DNA of 46,406 bases from Saprospiraceae bacterium (GCA_021739805.1 JAIPBB010000005.1:1-46406), one strand, 5' to 3'. Positions 8,104 to 14,802 are shown, numbered from the stretch's first letter. Made by a program: numbers and translations. Notes: generated from the sequence alone by a model not told the origin.

Positions 8104-8427
8104 ATGAGTAAATTATTTTCTGAAATTATTACTTTGATCAAAAAAGGAGATATTTTAATATCTTCTCATGGTTATGATGAGTTAGCTGATGATAATATAT
8201 TTGTATAAGAAATAATAGAAACAATTGATGAAGCAAAAGTTATGAATGAGTATCCTGATTACTCGAAAGGACCTTGTGTTTTGGTTTTACAAAAAGATAA
8301 GTCAAATAAACCGGTTCATGTAGTATGGGGTATTCCAAAAAATTCAAATTCACCGGTTGTACTAGTAACAGCTTATAGACCTGACCCGGAAAGATGGAAT
8401 GATAATTTTTCTAGGAGGAGAAAATGA
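8104..8427 (+). pseudogene. DUF4258 toxin-like gene with one in-frame stop
   Basis: From the ATG at 8104 the frame reads through a single TAA at 8206-8208 and continues in frame to a TGA at 8425-8427. The conceptual product has [13 protein letters not shown] at the N-terminus and the DUF4258 C-terminal strands PVVLVTAYRPDPERWNDNF, closely like the intact paralogue at 11584 (VTVYEPDPKLWEDDF). Without the stop it would be about 107 residues, a normal length. The downstream partner at 8424 overlaps by 4 bases. A short product from the internal ATG at 8242 would lack the N-terminal helix. Confidence 0.8.
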
Positions 8428-8660
8428 ACAAACGAAAACAAATTAAAAGTATTCGTGAAGGTAATTATCTGGCAGAAGTAACCGTTTCCGAAGGATCCAT
8501 TGGAGAAATACTGGAAACTAGTGAAAGTTGGAGCCCGTATTTATCTTTACAAGATGCTTATAAACTAGATGATGTAAGAGAAGCTTTAAGAGAAGATGAT
8601 TTGGATAAAGCTATGAGACTAGCAAAGATTTATACTTTACAACTTGTCCACCGTAATTGA
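8424..8660 (+). CDS. Small antitoxin-like protein, C-terminus from a repeat
   Basis: This 78-residue protein (IREGNYLAEVTVSE, GWSPYLSLQDAYKLDDV-like core, REALREDDLDKAMRLAKIY) resembles small proteins found beside DUF4258 toxins. It overlaps the upstream gene by ATGA. The last residues LVHRN are encoded by a dispersed hairpin element (arms CCACC/GGTGG, 8643-8680) that enters at the 3' end and supplies the stop codon, so the natural C-terminus has been replaced. Function is inferred only from context. Confidence 0.65.
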   Translation: MNKRKQIKSIREGNYLAEVTVSEGSIGEILETSESWSPYLSLQDAYKLDDVREALREDDLDKAMRLAKIYTLQLVHRN

Positions 8661-8765
8661 GTTTTAATGAAGGTGGGCCTGCTTGCCCCGCCACCGGCGG
8701 TGGTCTCGGCGTAGTTGTTTTTTTAACGAATCTTGCCCGCCAATTTTTAAGGCGGGGACGGATCC
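8643..8765. repeat. Cluster of hairpin repeats at the end of the antitoxin-like gene
   Basis: A hairpin with CCACC/GGTGG arms (about 8645-8677) is followed by a CTCGGCGTAGTTG...AACGAA unit interrupted by CTTGCCCGCC...GGCGGGG (about 8703-8765). The second looks like one repeat inserted in another. The segment runs straight into a gmd 3' fragment. Confidence 0.7.
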
Positions 8766-8902
8766 GAAGTTGATCTCTTAATCGGTGAGCATACTAAAAT
8801 AAGAGAGAAACTCTGGGTTGCGAAGCAGAGACAAAGTTAGAAGAATTAGTGAAATTAATGGTTGAATCAGATTACAAGAAGGTAGTTGAAAAGGGATATT
8901 AA
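8766..8902 (+). pseudogene. 3' fragment of gmd (second copy)
   Basis: Bases from about 8766 encode GMD-like EVDLLIG, then, after a frameshift and divergence near 8800-8845, [22 protein letters not shown] and a TAA stop, matching the last ~45 codons of gmd. The nucleotide match to 7646-7776 is evident. It is truncated at the 5' side by hairpin repeats and cannot encode an enzyme. A PIN-domain gene begins 7 bases after its stop. Confidence 0.85.
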
Positions 8903-8908
8903 TTAAAA

Positions 8909-9367
8909 ATGCTAATCTACATTGACAATTGTGTTCTAAATAGACCTTTTGATGATCAGTCACAAGAAAGAATTTATTTTGAAACACAAGCATTTTTGAT
9001 CTTGTTAAAGCAAATTGATTCCGGTAAAATAAATTTTCTAAATTCTTTTGCAATAGAATATGAAATTTCAGCTATTTCAGAAACCGAAAGAGAATCTAAG
9101 ATTAGAGAGTATTTAAAAGCTGCTTCTACTTATGTTGAGTATAATAAAAAAATTGAGAATCGAGCTAATGAGTTGAAGAAGTTAGGCTTTTCTGCTATGG
9201 ATTCTGTACATATTGCTGTTGCAGAATTTGCTGAAGTAGATTATTTTGTTACTTGCGATGATGATATTATTAAGTTATCCGAAAAATTAAAAAAAAGAGT
9301 TAAAATAAAAGTTACTTCTGTTTCAAAATTAGTAACGGAGATTATAAATTATGCTCAAAACAATTGA
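8909..9367 (+). CDS. PIN-domain protein (toxin-like nuclease)
   Basis: 152 residues with PIN fold features: the N-terminal IYIDNCVLNRPFDDQSQ (D6 as first acidic residue), E50/E52 in AIEYEIS, and AMDSVHIAVAE (D98) followed by VTCDDDI (D117-D119), which together provide the Mg2+-binding acidic cluster of PIN ribonucleases. The DNCVLNRPFDDQ signature marks a standalone PIN subgroup that forms modules with a downstream small protein. That protein is present and overlaps by 17 bases. It is probably an RNA-cleaving toxin. Confidence 0.87.
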   Translation: MLIYIDNCVLNRPFDDQSQERIYFETQAFLILLKQIDSGKINFLNSFAIEYEISAISETERESKIREYLKAASTYVEYNKKIENRANELKKLGFSAMDSVHIAVAEFAEVDYFVTCDDDIIKLSEKLKKRVKIKVTSVSKLVTEIINYAQNN

Positions 9368-9542
9368 GGAATTAAAAGTAGACGGCTGGAAAGCTTTAAT
9401 AGATTCTCTAGGTCTCGCTGAAGCGACTAGGTTCTTGCTCCAATACCAAAAGGGAAGTGGAAATTACAGTGTGGAGCGTAAAAAATTATTAAAAAACGTA
9501 ACAATTAATGAAATAGTTGAACCTTATAAGAGAAATAAATAA
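9351..9542 (+). CDS. Antitoxin-like partner of PIN protein
   Basis: A 63-residue protein with [34 protein letters not shown] and VTINEIV, matching the small proteins that accompany DNCxxNRPFDDQ-type PIN toxins (pattern: GxxAL-xxLGxxxAxRFLxQ-x-GxGDYTxxR). The 17-base overlap with the PIN gene indicates translational coupling. Toxin-first order is unusual for classical VapBC but normal for this group. Confidence 0.78.
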   Translation: MLKTIEELKVDGWKALIDSLGLAEATRFLLQYQKGSGNYSVERKKLLKNVTINEIVEPYKRNK

Positions 9543-9588
9543 ATCTCTACTCTCATACAAAATGTTTCAAATAACTAATGTGCAATCC

Positions 9589-10044
9589 TTCGCCCAACTC
9601 GGAATAGAAATAGAATGGCGCGGCAAAGTGCGTTTTCCGCATCCCGTGGTTCTCAACGGGGCCGAAAACGAAATAGGTATAGTAAAGTCATTTAAGAAAG
9701 AAAAACTACATTCAGTCATTCAACCTGTCTCGGCGCCTGTCCACCGAAGTCGACTTTCAGACGAAGGTGGGCAGTCGAATTTTGACGGAGACGGATCATC
9801 CAACCTGTCTCGGCGAAGCGGAGCGGAGACGGACCATGCTGTTGTGCATCCGTCCGTTTCTGTCGGTGATACAGTCATTGCAGTAGACCCGGGCTACTAC
9901 CGTCCCACCGAAGTCGATCTCCTAATCGGTGATCCTTCTAAAGCAAAAACGAAGCTTGGTTGGAAAGCAAAAACAAATTTAGAAGAATTAGTGAAATTAA
10001 TGGTGGAATCAGATTTTAAGAAGGTGCTTGAAAAAGGGTATTGA
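9589..10044 (+). pseudogene. 3' fragment of gmd (third copy) with its own repeat insert
   Basis: From about 9589 the DNA encodes [34 protein letters not shown], a repeat-derived stretch, then [38 protein letters not shown] and the GMD C-terminus, in frame to a TGA. It lacks the Rossmann domain and catalytic residues, so it cannot be a dehydratase, although an open frame can be read from 9517. The repeat mosaic (9715-9833) differs from the intact gene: a CCACC/GGTGG hairpin (about 9737-9772) is nested inside a TCTCGGCG...GGAGACGGATC unit, followed by a second such unit. Confidence 0.88.
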
Positions 10045-10054
10045 AAAGAGAATG

Positions 10055-10085
10055 ACTGCCTACGCTAACTACAAGCTTCGGCAGT
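10055..10085. repeat. Hairpin unit, ACTGCC/GGCAGT arms
   Basis: Outer arms ACTGCC and GGCAGT enclose tacgct and agcttc, the same inner boxes found in the ACTCCC and TCCACC hairpins. The following bases TTAAAAATGA also match those after the 12719-12776 unit. Confidence 0.6.
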
Positions 10086-10257
10086 TAAAAATGATTGACC
10101 CGCCAAAAAACACGGCGGGCAGGAAAGAGATTGTGTGCCTCGGCGTAACTGTTTTTCAGTGAAGTCGGGCCTGCCCCTGTGGGGACTGATATAGAAAAGA
10201 TTGAATGATTGAAAAAAGATTGAAAGATTGATCCAATCACTCAATCAACCAATTTTA

Positions 10258-10332
10258 ACTCCCGAACTTGTTTACCGGAGGTAGAGCTATATCAGATTAT
10301 ATCTAATTACAATAATATTCAGCGTAGGGAGT
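10258..10332. repeat. Hairpin-type unit, ACTCCC/GGGAGT arms
   Basis: ACTCCC at 10258-10263 pairs with GGGAGT at 10327-10332; the interior is AT-rich. A related unit with the same arms is at 12719-12776. Confidence 0.55.
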
Positions 10333-10405
10333 CATCCAATCTGTTTTAATTAAATCAACCAATCCGTTTTATTTTAAGTAACTTTGAGATGAAATTTAGC
10401 ATATA

Positions 10406-10736
10406 ATGATATCAATAAAATCTAAAAATAATATCGAGATAAGGTTAACTGATGAAAGGTGGCGACATATAACCGAGGAACATTCGGAGTTAGCCGGTTA
10501 TTATTTTTGACGCAGTCATCCCTACGGGAGATGTACTTGAAACAATTACTGATCCCGATTATATTTATAAAGGTATCGAAGATGAACTATTAGCCGTAAC
10601 AGAAATTACTGAGGGCAAGTTTCTTGTTGTTATATATCGTGAATTTATTAAGACAAATGATGGTTTTATTATTACTGCTTTCTTTACAAAAAGAAAGAAA
10701 AGTTTAGAAAGGAGAGAATTGATATGGAAGAAATAA
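10406..10736 (+). pseudogene. Toxin-like gene disrupted by a ~20-base insert
   Basis: The first part (ATG at 10406) encodes a protein starting ISIKSKNNIEIRLTDERWRHITEEH and ending SELAGYYF, then meets TGA at 10508-10510. The second part, in another frame from about 10530, encodes DVLETITDPDYIYKGIEDELLAV, GKFLVVIYREF and DGFIITAFFT and ends at 10736. Together these form one ~105-residue protein resembling small RelE/BrnT-like toxin folds that precede DUF2283 genes. The junction holds CAGTCATCCCTACGGGA, similar to CATCCCTCTCTACGGGA at about 11062, so a short repeat appears to have inserted and broken the frame. The next gene overlaps its 3' end by 13 bases. Confidence 0.75.
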
Positions 10737-10957
10737 ATGTGGGAAATTATTTAAATTTGGCATCGGGATTATTAAGTATCCCATTCGAGAACGTGTGGTC
10801 AAACTATGACAAAGAAGCTGATGTGCTATATTTGAGTTTTAAGAAGCCGGCGATTGCTGATGATAGCGAACTAACCGATGATAACATTGTTATTCGTTAT
10901 CAAAATAATGAGATAATTGGAATTACAATATTAAATGCTAGTAAAAAACTTAATTAG
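10724..10957 (+). CDS. DUF2283 family protein (antitoxin-like)
   Basis: A 77-residue protein with an N-terminal extension (EEINVGNYLNLASGLLSIPF) followed by the DUF2283 core: NYDKEADVLYLSFKKPA, DDNIVIRYQNNEIIGITILNASK. It overlaps the broken toxin-like gene ahead by 13 bases. With that gene broken, it is probably an orphan antitoxin. Confidence 0.85.
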   Translation: MEEINVGNYLNLASGLLSIPFENVWSNYDKEADVLYLSFKKPAIADDSELTDDNIVIRYQNNEIIGITILNASKKLN

Positions 10958-10984
10958 CCAGATTAATTTAGAAGTTAGATTTGT

Positions 10985-11090
10985 CCGCCCATTTGACTAA
11001 TAAGGAAGGAAACAGAAAGGTATTTAATAACAGTATATGTTACTGATAAAGTGAAATGTGCGACATCCCTCTCTACGGGACAAAAGAAGG
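10985..11090 (+). pseudogene. Remnant of a toxin-like gene 3' end
   Basis: One frame here reads KETERYLITVYVTDKVK, like the last beta strands of DUF4258-type toxins, and is then interrupted by a CGACATCCCTCTCTACGGGA-like insert. It directly precedes another DUF2283 gene, the usual position of its toxin partner. Only the C-terminal strands remain. Confidence 0.45.
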
Positions 11091-11099
11091 TGAATTAAT

Positions 11100-11312
11100 A
11101 TGGACAAAGTAAAAATTTATTATAGCAAAGATAAAGATACTATCGATATCTGGTTTGGAAATCCTGAACTTGAAATGATTTCTGAAGAAATAGGCGAAGG
11201 ACTTGTCCTGAAAAAAGATAAGGATGGAAAAGTAATCGGTATCGAAAAAATATATACAACTAAAACTTTAGATTCGGAAAAATCTTTTCCTGTCGAATTA
11301 GTAATGACTTAA
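11100..11312 (+). CDS. DUF2283 family protein (antitoxin-like)
   Basis: 70 residues: KVKIYYSKDKDTIDIWFGNPE (DUF2283 first strands), then EEIGEGLVLKKDKDGKVIGIEKIYTT. The DALYI-like motif is altered to DTIDIWF, as in the DUF2283 branch that accompanies truncated or divergent toxins. Its upstream partner survives only as a C-terminal remnant. Confidence 0.82.
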   Translation: MDKVKIYYSKDKDTIDIWFGNPELEMISEEIGEGLVLKKDKDGKVIGIEKIYTTKTLDSEKSFPVELVMT

Positions 11313-11583
11313 GTGTATCAATCCACAATCCACGACTGTCAACTGAAGACTGTTAACTGGCGACTGGAAACTGAAGACTGAACTCAAGTCCGCAGTTGGC
11401 AGTACACAGTCCAAGACTGTCGACTGTTGAGCGTTTTAGAGCGAAATCCCGCTTGCGGGAAAGATTGCAGACTGTTGAGCGTTTTACAGCGAAATCCCGC
11501 TTGCGGGGATGACTGAAGACTGGACGTAGAACGCTAAGTAAAGGTTTTGATCTTGCTGCAGAATGGTATTTTAAGAATATTTA
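11313..11583. repeat. GACTGTCAACTGAAGACTG-type tract and paired GAGCGTTTT units
   Basis: A degenerate tandem of the word GACTG(T/A)(C/A)-ACTG fills 11325-11425. Two near-identical 35-base units (CTGTTGAGCGTTTTAGAGCG followed by AAATCCCGCTTGCGGG) lie at about 11423-11460 and 11470-11508; a related unit is at 13402-13440. The CCCGC-TT-GCGGG part can form a small hairpin. No gene. Confidence 0.7.
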
Positions 11584-11889
11584 ATGATGTATATGAAAAA
11601 ACTGAATTGTAAAATTAAAAAGTTTTCCCGACATGCAATTCAAAAAATGTTTCAAAGGAAGATCACTAAATCTGAAATCGATAACATAATTAATTCCGGC
11701 AAAGTGATAAAAGAATATCCGGAGGATTCACCATTCCCAAGTTTTCTATTGCTGGGTTTTAATGAAAACCGACCACTTCATATTGTAATTGCATTTAATA
11801 AATCAGAATATATTTGTATAATTGTTACAGTTTACGAACCCGATCCAAAACTTTGGGAAGATGACTTTACAAGGAGGATAAAAGAATGA
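11584..11889 (+). CDS. DUF4258 toxin-like protein
   Basis: 101 residues. The likely start is the ATG at 11584 or the second at 11590. FSRHAIQKMFQRKITKSEIDNII is the DUF4258 N-terminal signature (S-x-HA, helix), followed by GKVIKEYPEDSPFPSFLLLG and the strand pair LHIVIAF and CIIVTVYEPDPKLWEDDFTRR. The family is predicted to be a RelE-like mRNA interferase. It overlaps the YgiT-type zinc finger gene by 4 bases, an arrangement like MqsRA. Confidence 0.9.
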   Translation: MMYMKKLNCKIKKFSRHAIQKMFQRKITKSEIDNIINSGKVIKEYPEDSPFPSFLLLGFNENRPLHIVIAFNKSEYICIIVTVYEPDPKLWEDDFTRRIKE

Positions 11890-12110
11890 AATGTCAACTA
11901 TGCAAAAATGGAAAAACAGAAAAGGGAAGAGTAACCGTAACTCTTGAAAGAGGAAATACAGTCGTGTTGATTAAAAATGTACCAGCGGATATTTGCGATA
12001 ACTGTGGTGAATTTTACCTTGATGAGGAAACAACTTACAATATTTTATGTAAAGCTGAAAACGCTGCTCAAAACAATGCAGAAGTTGAAATTCTTCAATA
12101 TGCAGCATGA
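11886..12110 (+). CDS. YgiT-type zinc finger protein (antitoxin-like)
   Basis: 74 residues starting with a zinc knuckle: CQLC at residues 3-6 and CDNC at about 37-40, the CxxC...CxxC arrangement of YgiT/MqsA N-terminal domains, joined by GKTEKGRVTVTLERGNTVVLIKNVPADI. No HTH domain follows, so it is the short form found beside DUF4258 proteins. This module looks intact. Confidence 0.92.
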   Translation: MKCQLCKNGKTEKGRVTVTLERGNTVVLIKNVPADICDNCGEFYLDEETTYNILCKAENAAQNNAEVEILQYAA

Positions 12111-12604
12111 TTTGATGCTAGATAAAAAACATAAATCGGTTTAGCATTTATCTCGATTCTCATTACTCGATACTTGAAACTTAAAAGAATGGTTGCATTG
12201 CCCGTCTACGTTATAAAACAACTGCGACGAGGCAGGCTCAATTGCCAAATTGATTTTGGAATTTTATGTTAATTTAGAACTCACCTAAATCCTCTCTTAA
12301 AAAGAGAGGACTTAATTGTATAATTCCAAAACCAATGGGCAACAAGTATAACAGTGATAATTACTGAGTTAGATTAAAATTTCCATCGGAGAAATAGTGA
12401 CTTTCTTAAAAGTAAATATCAAATAAGAAATATTATGAAATCTGTCGTACTTGCCCGCCTGCATATGGCGTGGCGCTAAATTCATCTTGATACTCGTGTC
12501 TTGCTACTTGATACTTACTTCTCAATACCCACCAAAGGTGAGCAAGCTTGATACTAATAAACAACTAACTCAATAACTGAATAACTCAATAACTGAATAA
12601 CTAA
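12111..12604. repeat. Noncoding segment with hairpin element and duplicated leader
   Basis: Holds CGATACTTGAAAC-type words near 12169, a segment (gacgaggcaggctcaatt) repeated from 64-81, an imperfect ~100-base inverted repeat at 12242-12343, and the leader duplicated from 6429-6531 (12499-12601). No gene is seen between 12111 and the truncated epimerase start at 12605. Confidence 0.65.
12242..12343. repeat. Imperfect inverted-repeat element
   Basis: TTGCCAAATTGATTTTGGAATT at the left is mirrored by AATTCCAAAACCAATGGGCAA at about 12322-12343. In the middle TCCTCTCTT pairs with AAGAGAGGA (12290-12310). This gives a MITE-like, nested hairpin of about 100 bases. Confidence 0.65.
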
Positions 12605-12754
12605 ATGAAAATACTAGTAACAGGCGGCGACGGTTTTATAGGTTCTAATCTTGTAGATCACTTCCTAGTAAGCGGACACGAAGGAAATACATTACTAAAT
12701 AAAATTTTTGAATGGATGACTCCCTTCGCTAAATATTATTATATGAAAATATAA
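12605..12754 (+). pseudogene. Truncated nucleotide-sugar epimerase start
   Basis: MKILVTGGDGFIGSNLVDHFL is the NAD-binding N-terminus of an extended SDR. After about 26 codons homology stops and the frame ends at 12754 with unrelated residues. The break is followed by an ACTCCC/GGGAGT hairpin unit at 12719-12776. Its upstream region is a duplicate of the gmd leader. Confidence 0.82.
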
Positions 12755-12776
12755 TTATTAATCTAGCTACGGGAGT
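12719..12776. repeat. Hairpin-type unit, ACTCCC/GGGAGT arms
   Basis: ACTCCC-ttc-GCT at the left and AGC-tac-GGGAGT at the right pair around an AT-rich interior. It lies at the decayed end of the truncated epimerase. The trailing TTAAAAATGA matches that after the 10055-10085 hairpin. Confidence 0.6.
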
Positions 12777-12974
12777 TAAAAATGAGTGGAAAAAGGACTG
12801 CTTCGAAGAATGAAATGAATGAAGAAAGTATAAACCGCAATAATAATTTGGAATGATAGAAGAATTAAAGGATGAAAGTTAGTTTTTGGGAAAGTTGGAA
12901 TGCTGGAAGGATGGAAAGGAGGAAAAGAGGAATGTTGAAAAGATGGAAAGTTAGAATAATAGAAGAATGCTAAA
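12777..12974. repeat. GGAATG/GGAAAG word tract before second four-helix gene
   Basis: From about 12845 a degenerate purine-rich tract repeats GGAAAGTTGGAATG, GGAAGGATGG and GAGGAAAAGAGG up to the start codon at 12975. The complementary words (ATTCC) occur after the gene. Confidence 0.75.
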
Positions 12975-13388
12975 GTGGAACTAAAAAGAAAAAATATCAA
13001 CAGAGGTTACACGCAGTTAAGAGTATGGCAAAACTCGATAACATTATTTAAACTGGTTTACGAATTACTAAAAGATCTACCATACGAATTATCAAAAACA
13101 AAAAGTAATTTGATCGATGCCGCACATAGTATTAACAGAAATCTATCTGAAGGATATTGTAGAAAAAACTTAAAAGAGTATCTTAATTTTCTAAATATAG
13201 CTCTTGGTTCAACAGGGGAGCTATTCTCCGGAATGTTTGGTCTTAAAGAAATAGAAAAAATATCAGATAATAATTTTGAAAGATTTGATGAACTACATTA
13301 CCAAGTTGAAAACGAACTAATACAACTGATAAAATCACTACAACGAAAACAGAAATCAAAGGAATGGGAAACAGATTTCAACAAATAG
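12975..13388 (+). CDS. Four-helix-bundle protein (23S rRNA IVP/S23 family)
   Basis: 137 residues with INRGYTQLRVWQNSITLFKLVY, PYELSKTKSNLIDAAHSINRNLSEGYCRK and LHYQVENELIQLIKSL, matching the TIGR02436 helical bundle. It is a paralogue of the protein at 2398 (shared INRGYxxLxVWQ start and SEGY/AEGY motif) and more distant from 36186. Upstream lies a GGAATG-type repeat and downstream (13446-13503) the complementary TTCCATTATTCC-type repeat. The repeat word differs from those around the other two family members. Cellular role unknown. Confidence 0.88.
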   Translation: MELKRKNINRGYTQLRVWQNSITLFKLVYELLKDLPYELSKTKSNLIDAAHSINRNLSEGYCRKNLKEYLNFLNIALGSTGELFSGMFGLKEIEKISDNNFERFDELHYQVENELIQLIKSLQRKQKSKEWETDFNK

Positions 13389-13518
13389 CTGTAATTATTC
13401 TTGAGCGTTTCTAAGCGAAATCCCGATTTTTTATATCGGGGCAATATTCCATTATTCCAATATTCCTTTATTCCTTTATTCCTGTTTATTATTCCACAAT
13501 TCCATTGAGGAGTTTCCT
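13389..13518. repeat. GAGCGTTT unit and ATTCC word tract
   Basis: A TTGAGCGTTTCTAAGCGAAA unit followed by a CCCGAT/ATCGGG hairpin (13422-13440), then tandem ATTCC words (ATTCCAATATTCCTTTATTCC) to about 13503. The latter is the complement of the purine tract before the four-helix-bundle gene. GAGGAG at 13507-13512 is the ribosome-binding site of the next reading frame. Confidence 0.7.
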
Positions 13519-13746
13519 TTGCGTATCTTAATTACAGGAGGTGCAGGCTTCATAGGCTCAAATTTATGCGACCATTTCCTAGAGATGGGTCACGAAGTAG
13601 TCTGCCTAGATGACCTGAGCACCGGATTCAAAAAGAACATAGAGCACAACCTCGATAACCCAAATTTCACCTTTATAAATGGTGATATTAGAGACATGCG
13701 AACATGCACTAATGCAGTCATTCAAAAAACTGAGGTTTACTTTTGA
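13519..13746 (+). pseudogene. Truncated NAD-dependent epimerase/dehydratase (N-terminus)
   Basis: Starting from a TTG preceded by GAGGAG, the frame encodes RILITGGAGFIGSNLCDHFLEMGHEV, VCLDDLSTGFKKNI and FINGDIRD, the first ~65 residues of a UDP-glucose/GlcNAc 4-epimerase-type SDR. It then ends in residues from a repeat word (gcagtcattcaaaa) and a stop overlapping the next start. The catalytic YxxxK part is absent, so it is a gene stub. It is distinct in sequence from the stub at 12605. Confidence 0.82.
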
Positions 13747-14798
13747 ATAAAATATTAGTTACAGGCACCGCCGGCTTCATCGGCTTTCACCTCGTAAATA
13801 AATTACTAAAAGAAACCGACTGGCAAATCGTTGGACTTGACAACATCAACGACTACTACGACGTAAACCTAAAATACGCCAGACTAAAAGAAACCGGTAT
13901 CGAAAAAGATAAAATTCAGTACAATACAATCATCCAATCATCCAATCATCCATTCTATCGATTTATCAAACTCGATTTAACAGACAAAGAAAACCTTCTA
14001 AAACTTTTTGAACAAGAGAACTTTGATTATGGCGTAAACTTAGCTGCACAAGCCGGTGTGCGTTACTCGTTAGAAAACCCACAAGCATACATTGACAGTA
14101 ATATAAATGGATTCTTCAATATTTTGGAAGGATGCAGACTTTACCCGGTGAAACATTTAGTCTATGCTTCTTCAAGCTCGGTTTACGGCAATAATAAGAA
14201 AACTCCGTTTTCCGAAAGTGATAGAGTTGACCACCCCATTAGTCTTTATGCAGCGACTAAAAAGTCAAATGAATTGATGGCATATACATACAGCCACCTT
14301 TATAATTTACCAGCAACCGGGTTAAGATTTTTTACGGTTTATGGCCCATGGGGAAGACCCGATATGGCTTACTTCAAGTTTACAAAAGCAATTTTAAACG
14401 ATGAGCCGATTGATGTTTATAACAACGGTAATATGCTGCGTGATTTTACTTTTATTGACGATATTGTTGAAGGTGTGAAAAGAGTGATAAAAAATGTACC
14501 TAGCGGAAAAGAAAAAATTGAAGTTAGTTGTGTTTCTGTTGCAGCTTGTAAAATTTACAACATTGGTAATTCTTCACCGATTTTATTAAACGATTTTATT
14601 AAGATACTTGAAAGAGCGCTCGGTAAAGATGCCAAGATAAACTTTTTGCCTTTACAGCCAGGTGATGCTAAAGATACCCATTCTGATGTAAAGGATTTGG
14701 AGGAACAAATAAATTACAAACCTCGCACAAAAATTGAAGATGGCATGAAAGATTTTATAAAATGGTTTAAAGAATTTTATTTTGAAGAGAAAAAATAG
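13743..14798 (+). CDS. NAD-dependent epimerase (UDP-glucuronate 4-epimerase-like)
   Basis: 351-residue extended SDR. TGTAGFIG (residues 7-14) binds NAD, and Y169 and K173 (SLYAATKK) are the catalytic pair. GLDNINDYYDVNLKYARL, YASSSSVYG, FTVYGPWGRPDMAYFKF and LRDFTFIDDIVEG are signatures of the CapI/LpsL group, which interconverts UDP-glucuronate and UDP-galacturonate. UDP-glucuronate can come from the UDP-glucose dehydrogenase at 43171. It starts with TTG, overlapping the previous stub by 4 bases. Residues about 61-70 (NTIIQSSNHP) come from a CAATCATC repeat lying in frame at 13922-13951. Confidence 0.9.
   Translation: MNKILVTGTAGFIGFHLVNKLLKETDWQIVGLDNINDYYDVNLKYARLKETGIEKDKIQYNTIIQSSNHPFYRFIKLDLTDKENLLKLFEQENFDYGVNLAAQAGVRYSLENPQAYIDSNINGFFNILEGCRLYPVKHLVYASSSSVYGNNKKTPFSESDRVDHPISLYAATKKSNELMAYTYSHLYNLPATGLRFFTVYGPWGRPDMAYFKFTKAILNDEPIDVYNNGNMLRDFTFIDDIVEGVKRVIKNVPSGKEKIEVSCVSVAACKIYNIGNSSPILLNDFIKILERALGKDAKINFLPLQPGDAKDTHSDVKDLEEQINYKPRTKIEDGMKDFIKWFKEFYFEEKK
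13918..13952 (+). repeat. In-frame CAATCATC repeat inside epimerase gene
   Basis: Three to four copies of the 8-mer CAATCATC lie inside the epimerase frame and encode a loop of about ten residues between the first Rossmann strands. The same word occurs in intergenic tracts near 3145-3200. Confidence 0.85.
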
Positions 14799-14802
14799 TA
14801 AT

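Larger units (their letters stand above)
10045..10405. repeat. Repeat cluster after gmd fragment
   Basis: No gene. Elements in order: a hairpin with ACTGCC/GGCAGT arms (10055-10085), a GACCCGCC...GGCGGGCAGG unit (about 10096-10122), a CTCGGCGTAACTG...CAGTGAAG unit (10139-10168), CCTGTGGGG (10174-10182), GATTGA words with CAATC complements (10198-10250), a hairpin-type unit with ACTCCC/GGGAGT arms (10258-10332), and further CAATC words to 10370. Confidence 0.7.

Noticed and set aside
1435..8427. Stop-codon recoding of TAA
   Set aside because: The interrupted frames at 1435 and 8104 both have internal TAA codons, but many intact genes here end with TAA, so simple gene decay explains them.
9517..10044. 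Functional GMD-like protein
   Set aside because: It lacks the NADP-binding motif and catalytic TxE/YxxxK residues; it is a 3' fragment of gmd with a chance upstream start.
14782..14802. Earlier start for legB
   Set aside because: It would overlap the previous gene and add a short basic leader not found before the conserved MKKVLITG start.
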